Translations under genes and position numbers: made by a program
Source: Archegozetes longisetosus
Lineage: Eukaryota; Arthropoda; Arachnida; Sarcoptiformes; Trhypochthoniidae
Direction of reading: 5' to 3'
Length of the DNA: 64,000 nt
Assembly: GCA_018873245.2 (NCBI GenBank)
Contig: JAEMBT020000006.1
Span: forward strand, 2,793,855 to 2,857,854
In this document: positions 1 to 11,342 of the stretch, piece after piece
How positions within the stretch are numbered: the stretch's first letter is position 1
How the letters are laid out: each line of letters opens with the position of its first letter
Notes under the pieces: model-generated
What the model was told of the DNA's origin: nothing
Databases searched by the model: none
Seen by the model: only the letters and a program-made list of their open reading frames with translations

Positions 1-3000
1 AGGAAAAAGTCCGATAAGAACGTTGACGGGAGTCAGATCTGCACTATTATAACCAGTCGACAATTCAATTCTCATATTTTGCATTAGTCGGCTTATCACA
101 AGAAAGGCATTATTAAGTGCCAATTTCTCTCCTGGACACGCGCGACGACCCAAACCAAAAGTAACATAACTAGGCGTTCGTCCAGTCTTTAATTTTCCAT
201 TTTCATCAACAAATCTGTTTGGATCAAACTTTTCTGGATTATTCCAATATTTCGGATCATTATTTTGTGCATAAAGATTAAAAATAACTCTTGTCTTCTT
301 TGGTATCTTATAACCATTTAATTGTGTATCATTAGAGTTGACATGATCCAAACCTATGGGAGCTGGAGGTCTGAATCTCAAAACTTCTAAGAGAAAGGCA
401 TAAGTGAATGGTAATATATTTTTATCATCTTGTGTTGGAATTCTCTGTCCTATGTTTTCAACGATCTCGTTATGAATTTTTGTTTGGAGTTTCTGATCAT
501 TACTCAATATAAGTAAAGACCATCTCAAAGTAGTCTGAGTTGTATCAGTTCCAGCTTGAAAAAGATCATTGACAACCATTAATAAGTTGTCATCTATTAA
601 ATATTTAGCTCTAGATGAATCTTCTTTTAAAGTTTCTTCTTTTGCTTCTAATACACAATCAGTAAAGTCTCGAATAACACCTTCAGAAAGAAATTGTCTT
701 ATGAGAAATGTTGTTGTATTAAAAGTTTTTAATGTGAACCTGGAGTAAAATTTTTCTTATGCTCCATAAAATGTTCTTTCGTTATGTCAACTGATAGTTT
801 CATTATTCCTCTTAATCTGAGTTCCCTTAGATAATAGAAAGGTCTCAACCATGGAATGAATTCACTTATAAGTCCATTGGGAGCGACTTCATAGAATTCA
901 TCGTTTAATCGTTTCGCGTTTCGAAACTCTTTGTCATCAATCGATTCGTACCTCAATGTTAATAGAAGTAATCATTTATTTTTAAAAACATTTTACTGAT
1001 TATTGGATTATTATATTATTGGATTCTTACTTTGTTCCATAAGCAGTATAGGCGAGAATATTATAAACCATGAAATCAATAAATATAATAGGATTTAATG
1101 GATTGTTCTCTTTGAGCATCATTTCAGTTGTTTGATCCATAATTTCACTGATCATTAATGGAAGTCTATCACTGACTGCAAGTTTCCTTAATAGATGTGA
1201 GTTATACAATTATTAAAACCTGTTTTATCACTAATTTATTGGATTAAAATAGAAATATAAACCTGGCAGCTGAGAGTCCAACTTTTCTCAATGCTTCCCA
1301 TTCTGGTCCTGAAGAGGCGAAAATGTTTGAGTTACCGTTTTTGAAGATGCGATCTGAAATTTGTAATCAAATTCATGGTCAAATGTATTATCATTAAAAT
1401 AATATGATTGATTAACAAAAATCGTTTGCAAAATTGGTTTCATAACAATTTATTTAGTTTTAAAGAGCTGTAAATAGGGTGACCGAGTGTCCAATTTTAA
1501 GGTACTCATGTCCAGAGTTCAGATTGAAATCTAACCTGAACAGGATTTGTCAAGTTTTCAGTCAAGTAGATTTTAATCCTAACTATCCCTACTTTAAGTT
1601 CTGGGAATCGAAAATTTTCTGACGATTAAATAATTAATCGAGTTTAAAGCAAACTAAAAACATGTCAGCACATGTATCTAAATCTTACATTCCAAAGTGT
1701 TTGCGCCTATTCTCAATTGATTGAAAAGACATAATCAAAGTTTAGCATTAACTTAAATATTTATTTCTCTTGATTAGTTGTGTGAAGGTATTATTAACAA
1801 GTTACTAAAAATTATTTCGAAAATTTAGCTAAAGTTGTAGAATGTGTTATAGCCAGTGATGCCCAACGCTCGAGCGTCTTACCCCTGAGCGCCGATCGCG
1901 AAGGTTGAGCGTTAAGTTTTAGTACGTATCTTCCAAATTAGAAACACAGTGTAGATATATTTTAATACAAAAAGCTAGTATTTACTATTCTGTTTTAACG
2001 AATGTGTTTAGACAGAATCTTTTTGAGTCTGAAACTAAGTGTGTTCACATATCCTCAATATAAACATTTTATTTATATGACATCAGCTTTTGAACTAAAG
2101 TATTCGTTTGAATGGTTTTCAATCAGTGATTATCATATTTATCAAATTTATATACAGATAAAGTTACAGCTTAAATGAAATTGATTAATTTTGTGTAAAA
2201 AAACCTTAAAATTGATGAACTTTGTTTACTCGACGCTCGGCAAATGCTCAGCGCTCGAGTGCCTTGAAAAAGTGAGCGCCGAGCGTTTCATTTTCCCCGG
2301 GCATTAGCGCGAGCGCCAATTTCCGCGCGAGCGTGAGTGTCGGGCGTGTGCATCACTGGTTATAGCAATTCCTACTGCTAATGGTTTTATTGAAAGAACT
2401 TTCAGTGTAACGCACAATCTATAGATAGATGAGCGTTATAGAATGAGTATAAATTTAATTAAGGCTGAAATATGTACTCGATTTAACTTTCAATGTCATG
2501 CTTTGAATTTCACGATTATGTAAAATATAGTGAATAATTACTTAATACTGCAAAATCCGTTAAGAAATATAAATATCGTCATAAATAGTTTCAAAAGTTT
2601 TAATTCAATAAAAAGTTAAGTTTTTTGTGAATTAAACTTGAAGAGGGTTCGTTTGATTATTTTGTTCAGTTAGGTTTTAACCAGATGTGGTCACCCTAGC
2701 TGTGAATAAATTCTCTGCTCTGAATTTGATGATTTTAATTTCTCTGACTAAATATCAATGAGATGTGTTCTGACAAGTTTTCATCATTGAAATCTACGCT
2801 ATGACTGTGGCGATATTCCAGTTATTATCTAAACATTATTAAAGAAATTTTCCGAGTTTTAACTTATATTAGTCTCATTTAGGAGTGCTTTAATATTACC
2901 CGAAAATTCCCTAATTATTTTTTCTTTACTATTACATCATTGCGTGCCTTTTATGAAAATTCTCATTCAAATTATGTTAATTTTAAATTAAAAATATATT

Positions 3001-4276
3001 TAGGTTGTAATGAATTTTTAGATTCTTAAATAAAGTTAAAGACAACTAATGGATTGATTAAGAGAAAATTATTGAAAAGTTCGTTAATATCTATATAGTA
3101 ATTAATTAATTGTAGAAATTTGATGGTCAAATTACTAATTATCTTAGCCTTCATCTAACTTTCATTTTGGCGTACAACTTTTGAATTGAGTAACAAATCA
3201 AATTAATTTTTACTCATTCTGCACGGCACTCAATTTTCTACTCCAAACTAATCTTTGATCAATTCTAGTTAATCTCAATCGGGTCTTATTGACAAATAAC
3301 TAACTTTTATTTACACTCAAAATACTTCTGCACCTCAGTATCTATGATCTATGATACCTAAAACTGTAAATATGATAGTAAAATGTACAGTATGTATTGA
3401 TATCAAAGAAATTTGAACTTTCTCAAAATGTTCCATTTTGCAGAATTTATATATAAATCTAGCTCATCAGCCCATAGTTTCTATTTTCAAAATTTAATAT
3501 TGAGAACGCAGGCAAACATGAACTTTCGATTATCTTTATAAATGCCATATTTTGAATTCAACAATAATATAACTATTGGGTTGTCAGGGAATTCATATCC
3601 GATTCCTAAACCAAATAGTTTATTATTTTAAAGAAGAAGGTTAATCAATAACATATTGACCCTCATTTTATATGACAGCCCCCACCTTGTGATCAAGTTT
3701 TCGTTTTCCCTTCTATTTTTTAGATAATAAGATTTGAATATATCCCTCACTTAATTGAACATTAATTCCTTCACAACTCAATAAAATAAGTATTAGTACT
3801 ATATCTTACAGCCTCTACCAGTTCATTATGCAAATATCTATTATTGATGATCCTGAAACTCACTCATGATACTATCTGCTCGGTCGATGTAATCATTCCT
3901 TTTAACAATCGAAGCTTCGTTATTCAATTCATAACTGTTAACCACAACAACAGGAGTAGTTCCAACCCATATTGTGAATATTTGACCATATTTCTTTGCC
4001 CATTCAACAAATGTGAAAACAGGTGATGGATCATTGTATGAACCTCTGAATACTAGATTACCATGAAAATATCATTTTTGTCTCATAAAATTTTTTATTT
4101 CTCAATATAAAAATATGATTGAACTCACGCAATGAATTTCCAACAATAGGTAAAGGAAATGGTCCTCTTGGATAAGATTTAATTTTTCTCAAATAATCCA
4201 CTAAATAATAAACTACTATTGCGATCAAAAGTGTAAAAATCCAACTATCATAAGACATATAATCTTTGACGATCAT
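1..4276 (-). CDS. Cytochrome P450, CYP2-clan-like, left copy (3' end cut by window edge)
   Basis: A microsomal heme monooxygenase, probably acting on lipophilic endogenous compounds or xenobiotics at the ER with a P450 reductase. Six exons on the minus strand: 4276-4129, 4052-3864, 1353-1263, 1186-1031, 951-740 and 680-1, all joined in frame by GT-AG introns. The protein starts with a membrane anchor (residues about 10-28) followed by the proline-rich hinge PRGPFPLP. The I-helix motif AGTDTT, the K-helix ExxR (EVLR), the PxxFxPxRF-type motif and the heme loop FGLGRRACPG are all present. The last 12 codons and the stop lie beyond base 1. No frameshift or stop was seen in any exon, so the gene looks functional. 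Compared with the mirror copy at 43951-48122 I found ten amino-acid differences over 491 shared residues, four of them within residues 372-387 just after ExxR. Intron 2 (1354-3863) carries nested hAT elements. The exact CYP family cannot be assigned by eye. Confidence 0.93.
1790..2523 (+). pseudogene. hAT transposase C-terminal remnant, interrupted
   Basis: In frame from about 1790 to 1853, then resuming at 2367 after the nested insertion and its duplicated target. It reads through the motif IPTANGFIERTFS, meets a stop near 2418-2420, and continues with a recognisable hAT dimerisation-domain tail ending at the TAA near 2521-2523. Only the C-terminal part survives; the catalytic core is gone. 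A second decayed copy lies in the mirror arm (about 45705-46510, minus strand). Confidence 0.75.
1854..2358. mobile_element. Nested non-autonomous hAT-type element, GCTCG-rich (left arm)
   Basis: 505 bp bounded by CAGTGATGCC and a terminal GCATCACTG, with a perfect 8-bp target duplication GTTATAGC at 1846-1853 and 2359-2366. The subterminal 60-130 bp at both ends are packed with GAGCG/CGCTC words, strikingly GC-rich in this AT-rich DNA; such repeated subterminal motifs are typical binding sites of hAT transposases. No coding capacity. It lies inside the hAT transposase remnant. Confidence 0.9.
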
Positions 4277-4334
4277 TTTGATGGGAGTGTGAACTTTGAA
4301 TTATTCTCTTAATTTAATATTTTATTTATAAGGC

Positions 4335-4340
4335 TTTATA
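4335..4340 (-). promoter_or_regulatory. TATA-like box of left P450
   Basis: TATAAA on the minus strand, 59-64 nt upstream of the start codon at 4276, conserved in the mirror copy at 43887-43892. Spacing fits an RNA polymerase II TATA box with a short leader. Confidence 0.4.
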
Positions 4341-4923
4341 TCAGTTTCCAGAGACAAACTAATCAACTGATGTAACAGATGGTTTGATTGACTTTATCCT
4401 TGAATATTGTTTAGCTTTTGACACTTCAATCATTTAGATAATAAATTGAGAACATAGTTTTCTAGAATACATGTATATATATATATATTATAAATTCATT
4501 ATTGGCAAAATTTACATAATTTGGTTTGGTATATGTTACAAATTTCAATATAAATTTGATCTTTTCATATCGAAGATATGAATGAATAAAAATGATTTCA
4601 TTTAATGATAGTCATTGAATTACATGCAGTTTTAATCTTTTTTATCTCCAGTGCATTATTTACTGATTGACTATTTAAATATCTGGCGTTAACTCAAGGA
4701 TAATTCCTAACAACTCTTATTAGATAATTAATCTTAATTCGATAAACAAAAATATTTACAATATTACTTATCAAATAACTTGAAATTTCCTTATGTCATA
4801 TCCGTCTATTTAACTGATATCGTTAAATTATCATTGCTAAAGTTAGGAATGTTTGGAGTGTTTAATGTCAATCACTTTTGTCTGTAATGATTAGATTTAC
4901 AAAAATGAAAGAAATATTTGTGA

Positions 4924-5095
4924 CTAGATATTACAATACCTATCAAGCAAAAGATATAGGAAAATTTCCAAAAGCATGAGCACAGGATAATATTTCAGGA
5001 TTATTTTCAATAAGTTTAAAATCAAAGGATAACTTTTAATCTCCATCTGTCCTCCTGCACTTGAAGCTAAACGCATTATTTCAAAACTGTTTTTC
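4924..5095 (-). pseudogene. Unidentified decayed coding-like stretch at the inner edge of the left arm
   Basis: An open stretch of about 50 codons (residues such as FEIMRLASSAGG then a hydrophobic leucine/isoleucine-rich tail) lies upstream of the P450. It is shared with the right arm near 43118-43262, where it contains stops. It looks like the last exon of an unknown membrane-associated protein carried along by the duplication. I do not recognise the family and it may be non-coding. Confidence 0.25.
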
Positions 5096-6488
5096 TTATA
5101 GAATATATAGGGTGTATTTTTACTATCCAGCCCATTTTGATTCTTTATATTTTTCAATGTATTTATTGGCCATCTTCAAGCATTTTGTTATTATTAATAC
5201 TGTCTGCTTTTATAGTATTTTTCTTTAATTTTGTTGACTATAAAATATTTGAACCATTCATTTCAAAATGGAATTTTTATGGGTTTTTGAAATTATCTTA
5301 TTTTCCTAATTTTCGTATTTCGTTATGTGGCTCTTAAAAAGCAAATCAATTCTATTCCATATTTTAATAAAGAAAACTCTCTGAGTTACTTCTAATTGTT
5401 AGTCACTACAGGTTTCTTCTCACTTAACATTTTTATATAAAAAATCAAAACTACCTAGATAGTAAAAATACAGCATATAGTTTAATGTTTGAAATCGATT
5501 TTAAAAATTAAACAACTGTACGAGATGGCCAGAAAAATTCAGTAAATGCTCAACTTTTATTGTCATATATATTAGATAAACAGTATTTTTATACACTAAT
5601 AAAAAATGTTCAAGAAATAATAATACATTAGTCAGTAACTTTGATAAATTTTTCTATAAGCATAGACATATTAATTTTTAAAAGTGGATATGACGGGAAA
5701 GTTTCGTTTATATGCAATGCTGTCAGCAAATATCTTGACTTCATCTTACGAACTTAAACTGAATGAACCAGTCTGTACAGAAAATTGCTTGCACCATCAG
5801 TCATCTTTACTCAAGTTACTAGTAATGTGAGAAGGATACAAAAATAACTACGGGTATAACAAACATAAAAAATTAAGCAGTTTTCACCAAAATTTATCAA
5901 AAACAACTTTGAAAGTAAATTGGCCTATTATAAAATTTTGATTTAGTTCATATCTTGAATAAATATCTGAAATCATTTTGAACGCCTTGATCAAAAATTG
6001 AAATCTATGTCGAGTAACTACACATCCTTATTTGGTTCCCTTCAGTAGTATATATATAAATGATTAAAAATTTTCGCCTGTTAGCTGATGCTTAAATGCG
6101 ACCAAAATCAAACTGGAATGATTTCTACCAAAAAATATAATTTCACGAAAACCTCAATTTCATTTCAAACCTGTCAACATGAAGAATGTTTAGTATAAAT
6201 TTCATCATTTTGAAAAACTTGTTTTTATTTATCACAGATGGATAAAAAGATTAAAATTGTCAACAAGATATACAAAATCACATTAAATAATCTAAATATT
6301 AATCTGAATCAATGCTAACAATTTTTTCCGCACATAGTATAATATTTTATGAAACTTAATCTCTATAAAAGATTCCAAAAAGACATGAGTCATGAGAAAA
6401 ATCATTAAAATGGATAAATATTTTTAAGTATCGATAAAAACAATGTCTTTTTATGAGAATTAATAAACATTGATGATAATATCTTCTC
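5091..6488. other. Non-coding AT-rich stretch
   Basis: No supportable gene, RNA or bounded mobile element. Only short chance frames are present. Confidence 0.5.
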
Positions 6489-8422
6489 TCAATTAACAAT
6501 ATCCGATGGGTTACTCGTGTAATAATGTTTGACTTCGTTATTGAATTCCACGTTGTAATTCATGTGCATATTTTGTATGTCATCCTTATAGACATTCGCT
6601 ATATACTCTGCAGTTCCAGATAAGTCATCCAACAAAACACGTAGATGTTTAACATGATACTCAATTTTAGCCATCATATCATTTTCGGGAAGATTAGCGT
6701 TTTGATTTCTGAAGTTTTTGTCATTTCCGTTGTTATCATTTTGACTACTGTTTAAACAATAGTTGAAAAAGTTAAAATTTTTCTGATAAGATACTGTAAT
6801 TTAGAGTAAAAAATCTATCATTTAATGGATTTCTTCTGCATTTGCTGAGGAATATGGAAAAATCACTGCAATTTTCTATGATCAAAAATTTTCTAAAAAC
6901 TCAAAAATTTTAGCTTGAATCCATTAACTTTTCATTGATAAAAACTTTTTCCTTGTTTTCAAGAAATTATGAGTCATGAAAAATCAATCAGAAAAAGTTA
7001 CTTTGTAAAAGATTTATTGGTGTGAGAGTTTATCTATTGACTGACATGGGGAAACTTATAGATTAAGTCAAATATTTTCATTTTCATTCGAAATCCAGAT
7101 TTGTATCATTGACATATCTTACAAGTTTTTTGATCTTGTTGGATTAAATTAACTAGTCTGAACTGATATTATAGACCTGTTTCTATCTATATGAATCGCA
7201 TATTAAATTTAATCAATTTGAAAAGTCATTTATTTCACTCAACTTATACTCTTCCATCTTATATTCACATATTGATCTGTTGAACATGAGTTATCAACAT
7301 TATGTTGTTCATAGCCTTCGCTCTGTCACTCTTGAAGCTCGGTTTCAGGTGATCGTCGAGACAAGATGCTGGTATCTTTTAATCCAATGCATGATCTAGT
7401 TAGGGTATTTTTATCTCTAAAAAGTGACTGCTGGCCACTTCGATGGAAAAAATTAATTTTTTGAAAACTCATCTAGTGACGGGCTTTTCGGCAAAATTAA
7501 TTTTAGAGGAAGTAGCGAGAGTCGAGACTCTCGATTGTGCTAATTGCTAGATAAAATCGTCATAAATTGGTAGATTTTATCGGATTAATCAAAAATATCA
7601 TGCATAACATTAAATCATTACCCATACAAAAATTCATGACAAAACAATTATTCTAGTATTTCTAGCATTGAAAATTTTGAGATTTGAGACACTCAATCCT
7701 TTATCGAGTGTTAGGTCTTGGACTCAAGAGTGGCATTTCTCAGAAAAGTTTACTGCTACTTACTTTTGAATATTTAAAAACCTTCGAAAGTGAGCGAAGG
7801 TAGTTTTTCTTGATAAATATAAAAATTGAAGTGTCAATTAAGATTCCGACATATTTTATTAATTATATTTGACTTTCAAAGTAATCATCGAACTGTAAAC
7901 TATATCAGTGATATAATATTATATTGAAAAAATATCATTTTTAATGTTATTATAATGTGAACAGAGGCCAGAACTCTTTATTTTATTCGATAGGACAACT
8001 GTCACTTTAATTGTAAAAATTGAGAAACAAAACTAGAAACTAGTCAAAATTTACTTAATCAATTTGTATTTTATATTTAATATTTCGTATTTTATATCTG
8101 TATTTTTATTTAATTTTTACGTATGTTTCACGTTCAAAAATTCTTACTTGAATTTTTTAAAATCCGAGCCACTTCTATCTCCATACAAAATTTTGCTAAC
8201 TTTACGTAAATCACTGTAAACATCGAATAAGCTCTCATTAGTGCTGGAAATGTAATTTATCCCATTTTGAATCATTTTTTCACAGTCAATATCATTCAGA
8301 CGGGTCGGCACTAAAACCGTTGATTTCATGCTCATTAAATTTTTTTCAAAGGTATTAATTGAATTAACGAGTGATCCTTTAGTTGCGACCAATTTTTCTT
8401 CTTTCGACAGTTTGTTTTCCAT
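6489..8422 (-). CDS. Two-exon gene of unknown function
   Basis: Exon 1 is 8422-8148 and exon 2 is 6747-6489. The donor GTAAGA and the acceptor TTTAAACAG join in frame across a 1400-bp intron, giving 177 residues. The start ATG at 8422 opens MENKLSKEEKL. The protein has no signal peptide or membrane segment. Exon 1 looks mostly helical; the junction region (about 93-120) is Asn-rich and probably disordered; exon 2 resumes with a helical, possibly coiled-coil stretch (KIEYHVKHLRVLLDDLSG) and ends in an Asn/Tyr-rich tail. I considered small Mediator-type helical subunits but see no diagnostic motif. The in-frame splice and compositional continuity are the main reasons to call it real. Confidence 0.55.
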
Positions 8423-10534
8423 TGTACTAATTAACTTGTTCCACTTGCTTTAAAAGACAGAATAAATCCAAATTTCAAATAAAGTTAGTGAAAATTTAAA
8501 GGCTTATTTTGAAGCTTTATTCAAAAATTTTAATCCTTCATAACTGTTTTAAAAATAAATTAAAACAAGTTTTCTCCATTTTAAACCGATTATTAGCACA
8601 AGTGATTTCACTTTGTTTTCAAAATATAAGACTATTTTTCCTCTAAGCCTGCATCTAAATTGAAGGTAACAAACATCAATTTTAATCACATATAGTATTT
8701 CAATGCAATTGATTACTACCTGTATCGAAACAAGCTTTTAATGAAAAATATGTCGTCTCCGTGAGAGAAGCTCTTAGTTAATAGCTCGTTCGTTTCATGA
8801 CTTGAACTCATGTTTCAGAACTAGAGAAAGTTTATTATACAATAACGCAAAATGAAATTTTGAAGTCATAATAAAAATTCAAAAATTTTTATGGTATTAA
8901 ATAATAAAATTTTTCAACTGTAAAATTTACTGCTGGAAAAGGTTTCTTAAAATGGATATTTCTTATTTTTTTTCAGAGACCTCGTTTTATGAAACTTGAA
9001 AGATAGATATTTTATACTGCCAACCATTCAAAGTATTACAGCTCGAAGTAGAACAAAGATAATAATAAAGTTAATTTTTCTCAATAAACCCAAATATCAC
9101 AAGCTTTATTGAATTTTATTTTCTTATATACCGAGAAAACATTCAGAGTTTTAAATCAAAATATTTTCATCGAAGCACTCAATTTTTAACATAAAAATTT
9201 AGTACTCAAGATATCACTATGTTTTGAAACAAAAATACCATCTATGAAGAACTTCTATAAAATTTAATGCCAGTCAATAATTTTCAATATTTACATTCAT
9301 CACAACTCTATCTCATTATAGATTGAGGTTAGGTTAAATAAAAAATTGTATGTCATTCGCAAAAATTATAAATTCTTTTTTGAATTTGAAATAACCCTCA
9401 TTACATATTAGGAAAATTCAGAAGTTATTTTCAACAGAAAATTAGATAATCTCTCTTAATTAACTGCAAGCACGAAAATTTTTCTAAAGGTATAATTTAT
9501 TCTAGTTTACATTTTTTAATCTCTTCGATGTCCTTCAGTTATTTATTGATTTTTAGAATGAATAGGAAAGATAAATATTAGACATAATTGCTATTACAGG
9601 TAGAATATAATAACTATGAGATAATAATTCCAGGCAACTTTAATAGTTAACTTTCTTATACAACTACTTCTGCCCAAAGTAATCGATAAATCAATTACTC
9701 ACTTTAATCTGACAGAGTCGTCAATGAGATATAAGAATTAATTTTGCTGACTTTTTGGGGAAAGATTAAAATAAAGTGAGGTTAAGATTTAAAAATTAAA
9801 CCGAAAAAACTATATCTTATAACTTAAAACAATTGTTCAAAAATGCTGTTGTCCACATTACGTGACAACTGCATTAATGTTGTAATAATCCTTATGTCTA
9901 TCGAATAATAATTTGCAGTTTGATTAGTAATGAAGAGTATTTAGTATGTAATTATTATTCTAAAACGACAGTCTCCACTCTACACATTCTGATTGTATAA
10001 TATAGGGATCAATTTATCATTTTTCCTATAAAACAAATTCATTTGCATCTTAAATAGCTAAAAGTTATTTTTGAAGTAAACACGCAATACTTATCTAACT
10101 CTTCGTCATTAGGTTAAAAATTTGAAAACGCTTGAAGTTCTTTCAAGTTTGCTGATTTCTTGTAAAAAATAACTTCATATCATAATTAAAGCTTGAGAGT
10201 TTGAAAGTTCAAAGTGAAACTGTTCAAAAAATACTTATGTGTAACAGATAATAATTTTTTCACAAGTACTGTGTTTAATAAACTAAAATTTTACAATAGG
10301 GACCAATCATATTGTCCACTCAATAGGACTCTGACATATATATTTAGAACAAGTACAATTCACATATATTTATTTTATTTAATTATCTGCAGTATCATTT
10401 GATCTAAAAGTTAGTTTTTTCACTGAATCTAGCAAACCATAGATTTCTATATGAATTTTATTTATTATTTACTAACAATCTAAGTGACCTAAAAAACTAC
10501 TTTATCATTACAATCCCTTTCCAAAGATGCGTAG
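8423..10534. other. Non-coding AT-rich stretch
   Basis: Spacer upstream of the gene at 6489-8422. No open frame with family resemblance or splice support and no bounded transposon was seen. Confidence 0.5.
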
Positions 10535-10730
10535 CCTTATTCGCAAATAACACTTAAGAGTGACTTCAAAAGTTTATAACTTGTAATCTTCTACCTAGAT
10601 TTTGTCTAGATTTAGCCGGTAGAACCTTAGCGAAGTTAAGTTTTAATTGTTCAAATTTCAGATTCAAACTCTTGTTTCTTACCATACCGGCAATTTGGTT
10701 AAGTCACACTTAAGCCTCAAGTGCAGTCCA
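10535..10730. repeat. Dispersed repeat, copy A (inverted relative to 25579-25775)
   Basis: About 195 bp whose reverse complement recurs at 25579-25775, with shared words such as CAATTTGGTTAAG, TAGAACCTTAG and CAAACTCTTG. Both ends carry CACTTAA-type words in opposite orientation, hinting at a small inverted-repeat element. No coding capacity; superfamily unassigned. Confidence 0.7.
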
Positions 10731-11342
10731 TCAATACTGCCGGTAGTTTTTAAGAAAATACACTTAGTTTATCGTACCAAAATTGTATCCTAAATAGAAA
10801 TTGATAGAAGTCATAAGAATTGAAGTAAAAATTTCCAGTTTTCAGAATCCCGTTTAAAATCAATTACTTTAAACATCAAGGATCATGGACAGACTGGCCT
10901 CAGTCCGAACACCATCATCAATTGACTTTAATAAAATATATATAATGAATGTATAAAGCAGATAATAAGGTTGTTCTAGCTTAACCATTCGTCATGACTT
11001 CCGAAAACGTAAAATTAACTGTGGGGCGAAATGTTACCCCACGTTTTCCACGCTTCATGTCTGTTCTAGGTTAGTCTGAATGCTTTGAGAATCAAGATTA
11101 GCCCTTGTTTTCGAAGTTTAAATTTACTAATTAATTAATTTCTAGTTGTTATCTGCTACAGCGTCATCAGCGGTTCAAATTGCTAGTAGCGACATTGCAG
11201 CACTGTGACACATATGTTAAACACAAAACACTGCGATATTAGGGCAAATTTCTGTCCTCAGAGGGACATGTTGCCAGAATAAACTAAGTAAAGTTATAAG
11301 TCTAAATTAATCAGATTTTTTGTCATTCAAAGCCAGATATAG
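10731..11342. other. Non-coding stretch
   Basis: No gene seen. A GTGGGG/CCCCAC hairpin occurs at about 11020-11041. Confidence 0.4.

Larger units (their letters stand above)
1475..2698 (+). mobile_element. hAT-type transposon remnant in P450 intron 2 (left arm)
   Basis: Ends TAGGGTGACC and GGTCACCCTA, flanked by 8-bp duplications GCTGTAAA and GCTGTGAA (7 of 8 identical), the size typical of hAT. On the plus strand, antisense to the P450, it keeps a decayed hAT transposase C-terminus: ...CVIAIPTANGFIERTFS before a stop, then an in-frame stretch to about 2523 resembling the dimerisation region (YRMSINLIKAEI). The reading frame is split by the nested element 1854-2358. The same element sits at 45530-46616 in the other arm. 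Confidence 0.85.
1..5090. repeat. Left arm of a large inverted duplication
   Basis: The reverse complement of this segment matches about 43118-48086, covering the P450 gene, all introns and about 800 bp upstream of its start. Position pairs sum to 48087 across exons 3-6, to 48227 across exons 1-2 and to about 48205 near the inner end, so only a few indels separate the arms. The inner boundary falls near 5090, after which similarity fades. The outer end lies outside the window, so the full arm length is unknown. Confidence 0.93.

Noticed and set aside
11020..11041. GTGGGG/CCCCAC hairpin as a terminator
   Set aside because: Eukaryotic context with no adjacent gene end; an isolated short hairpin is not informative.
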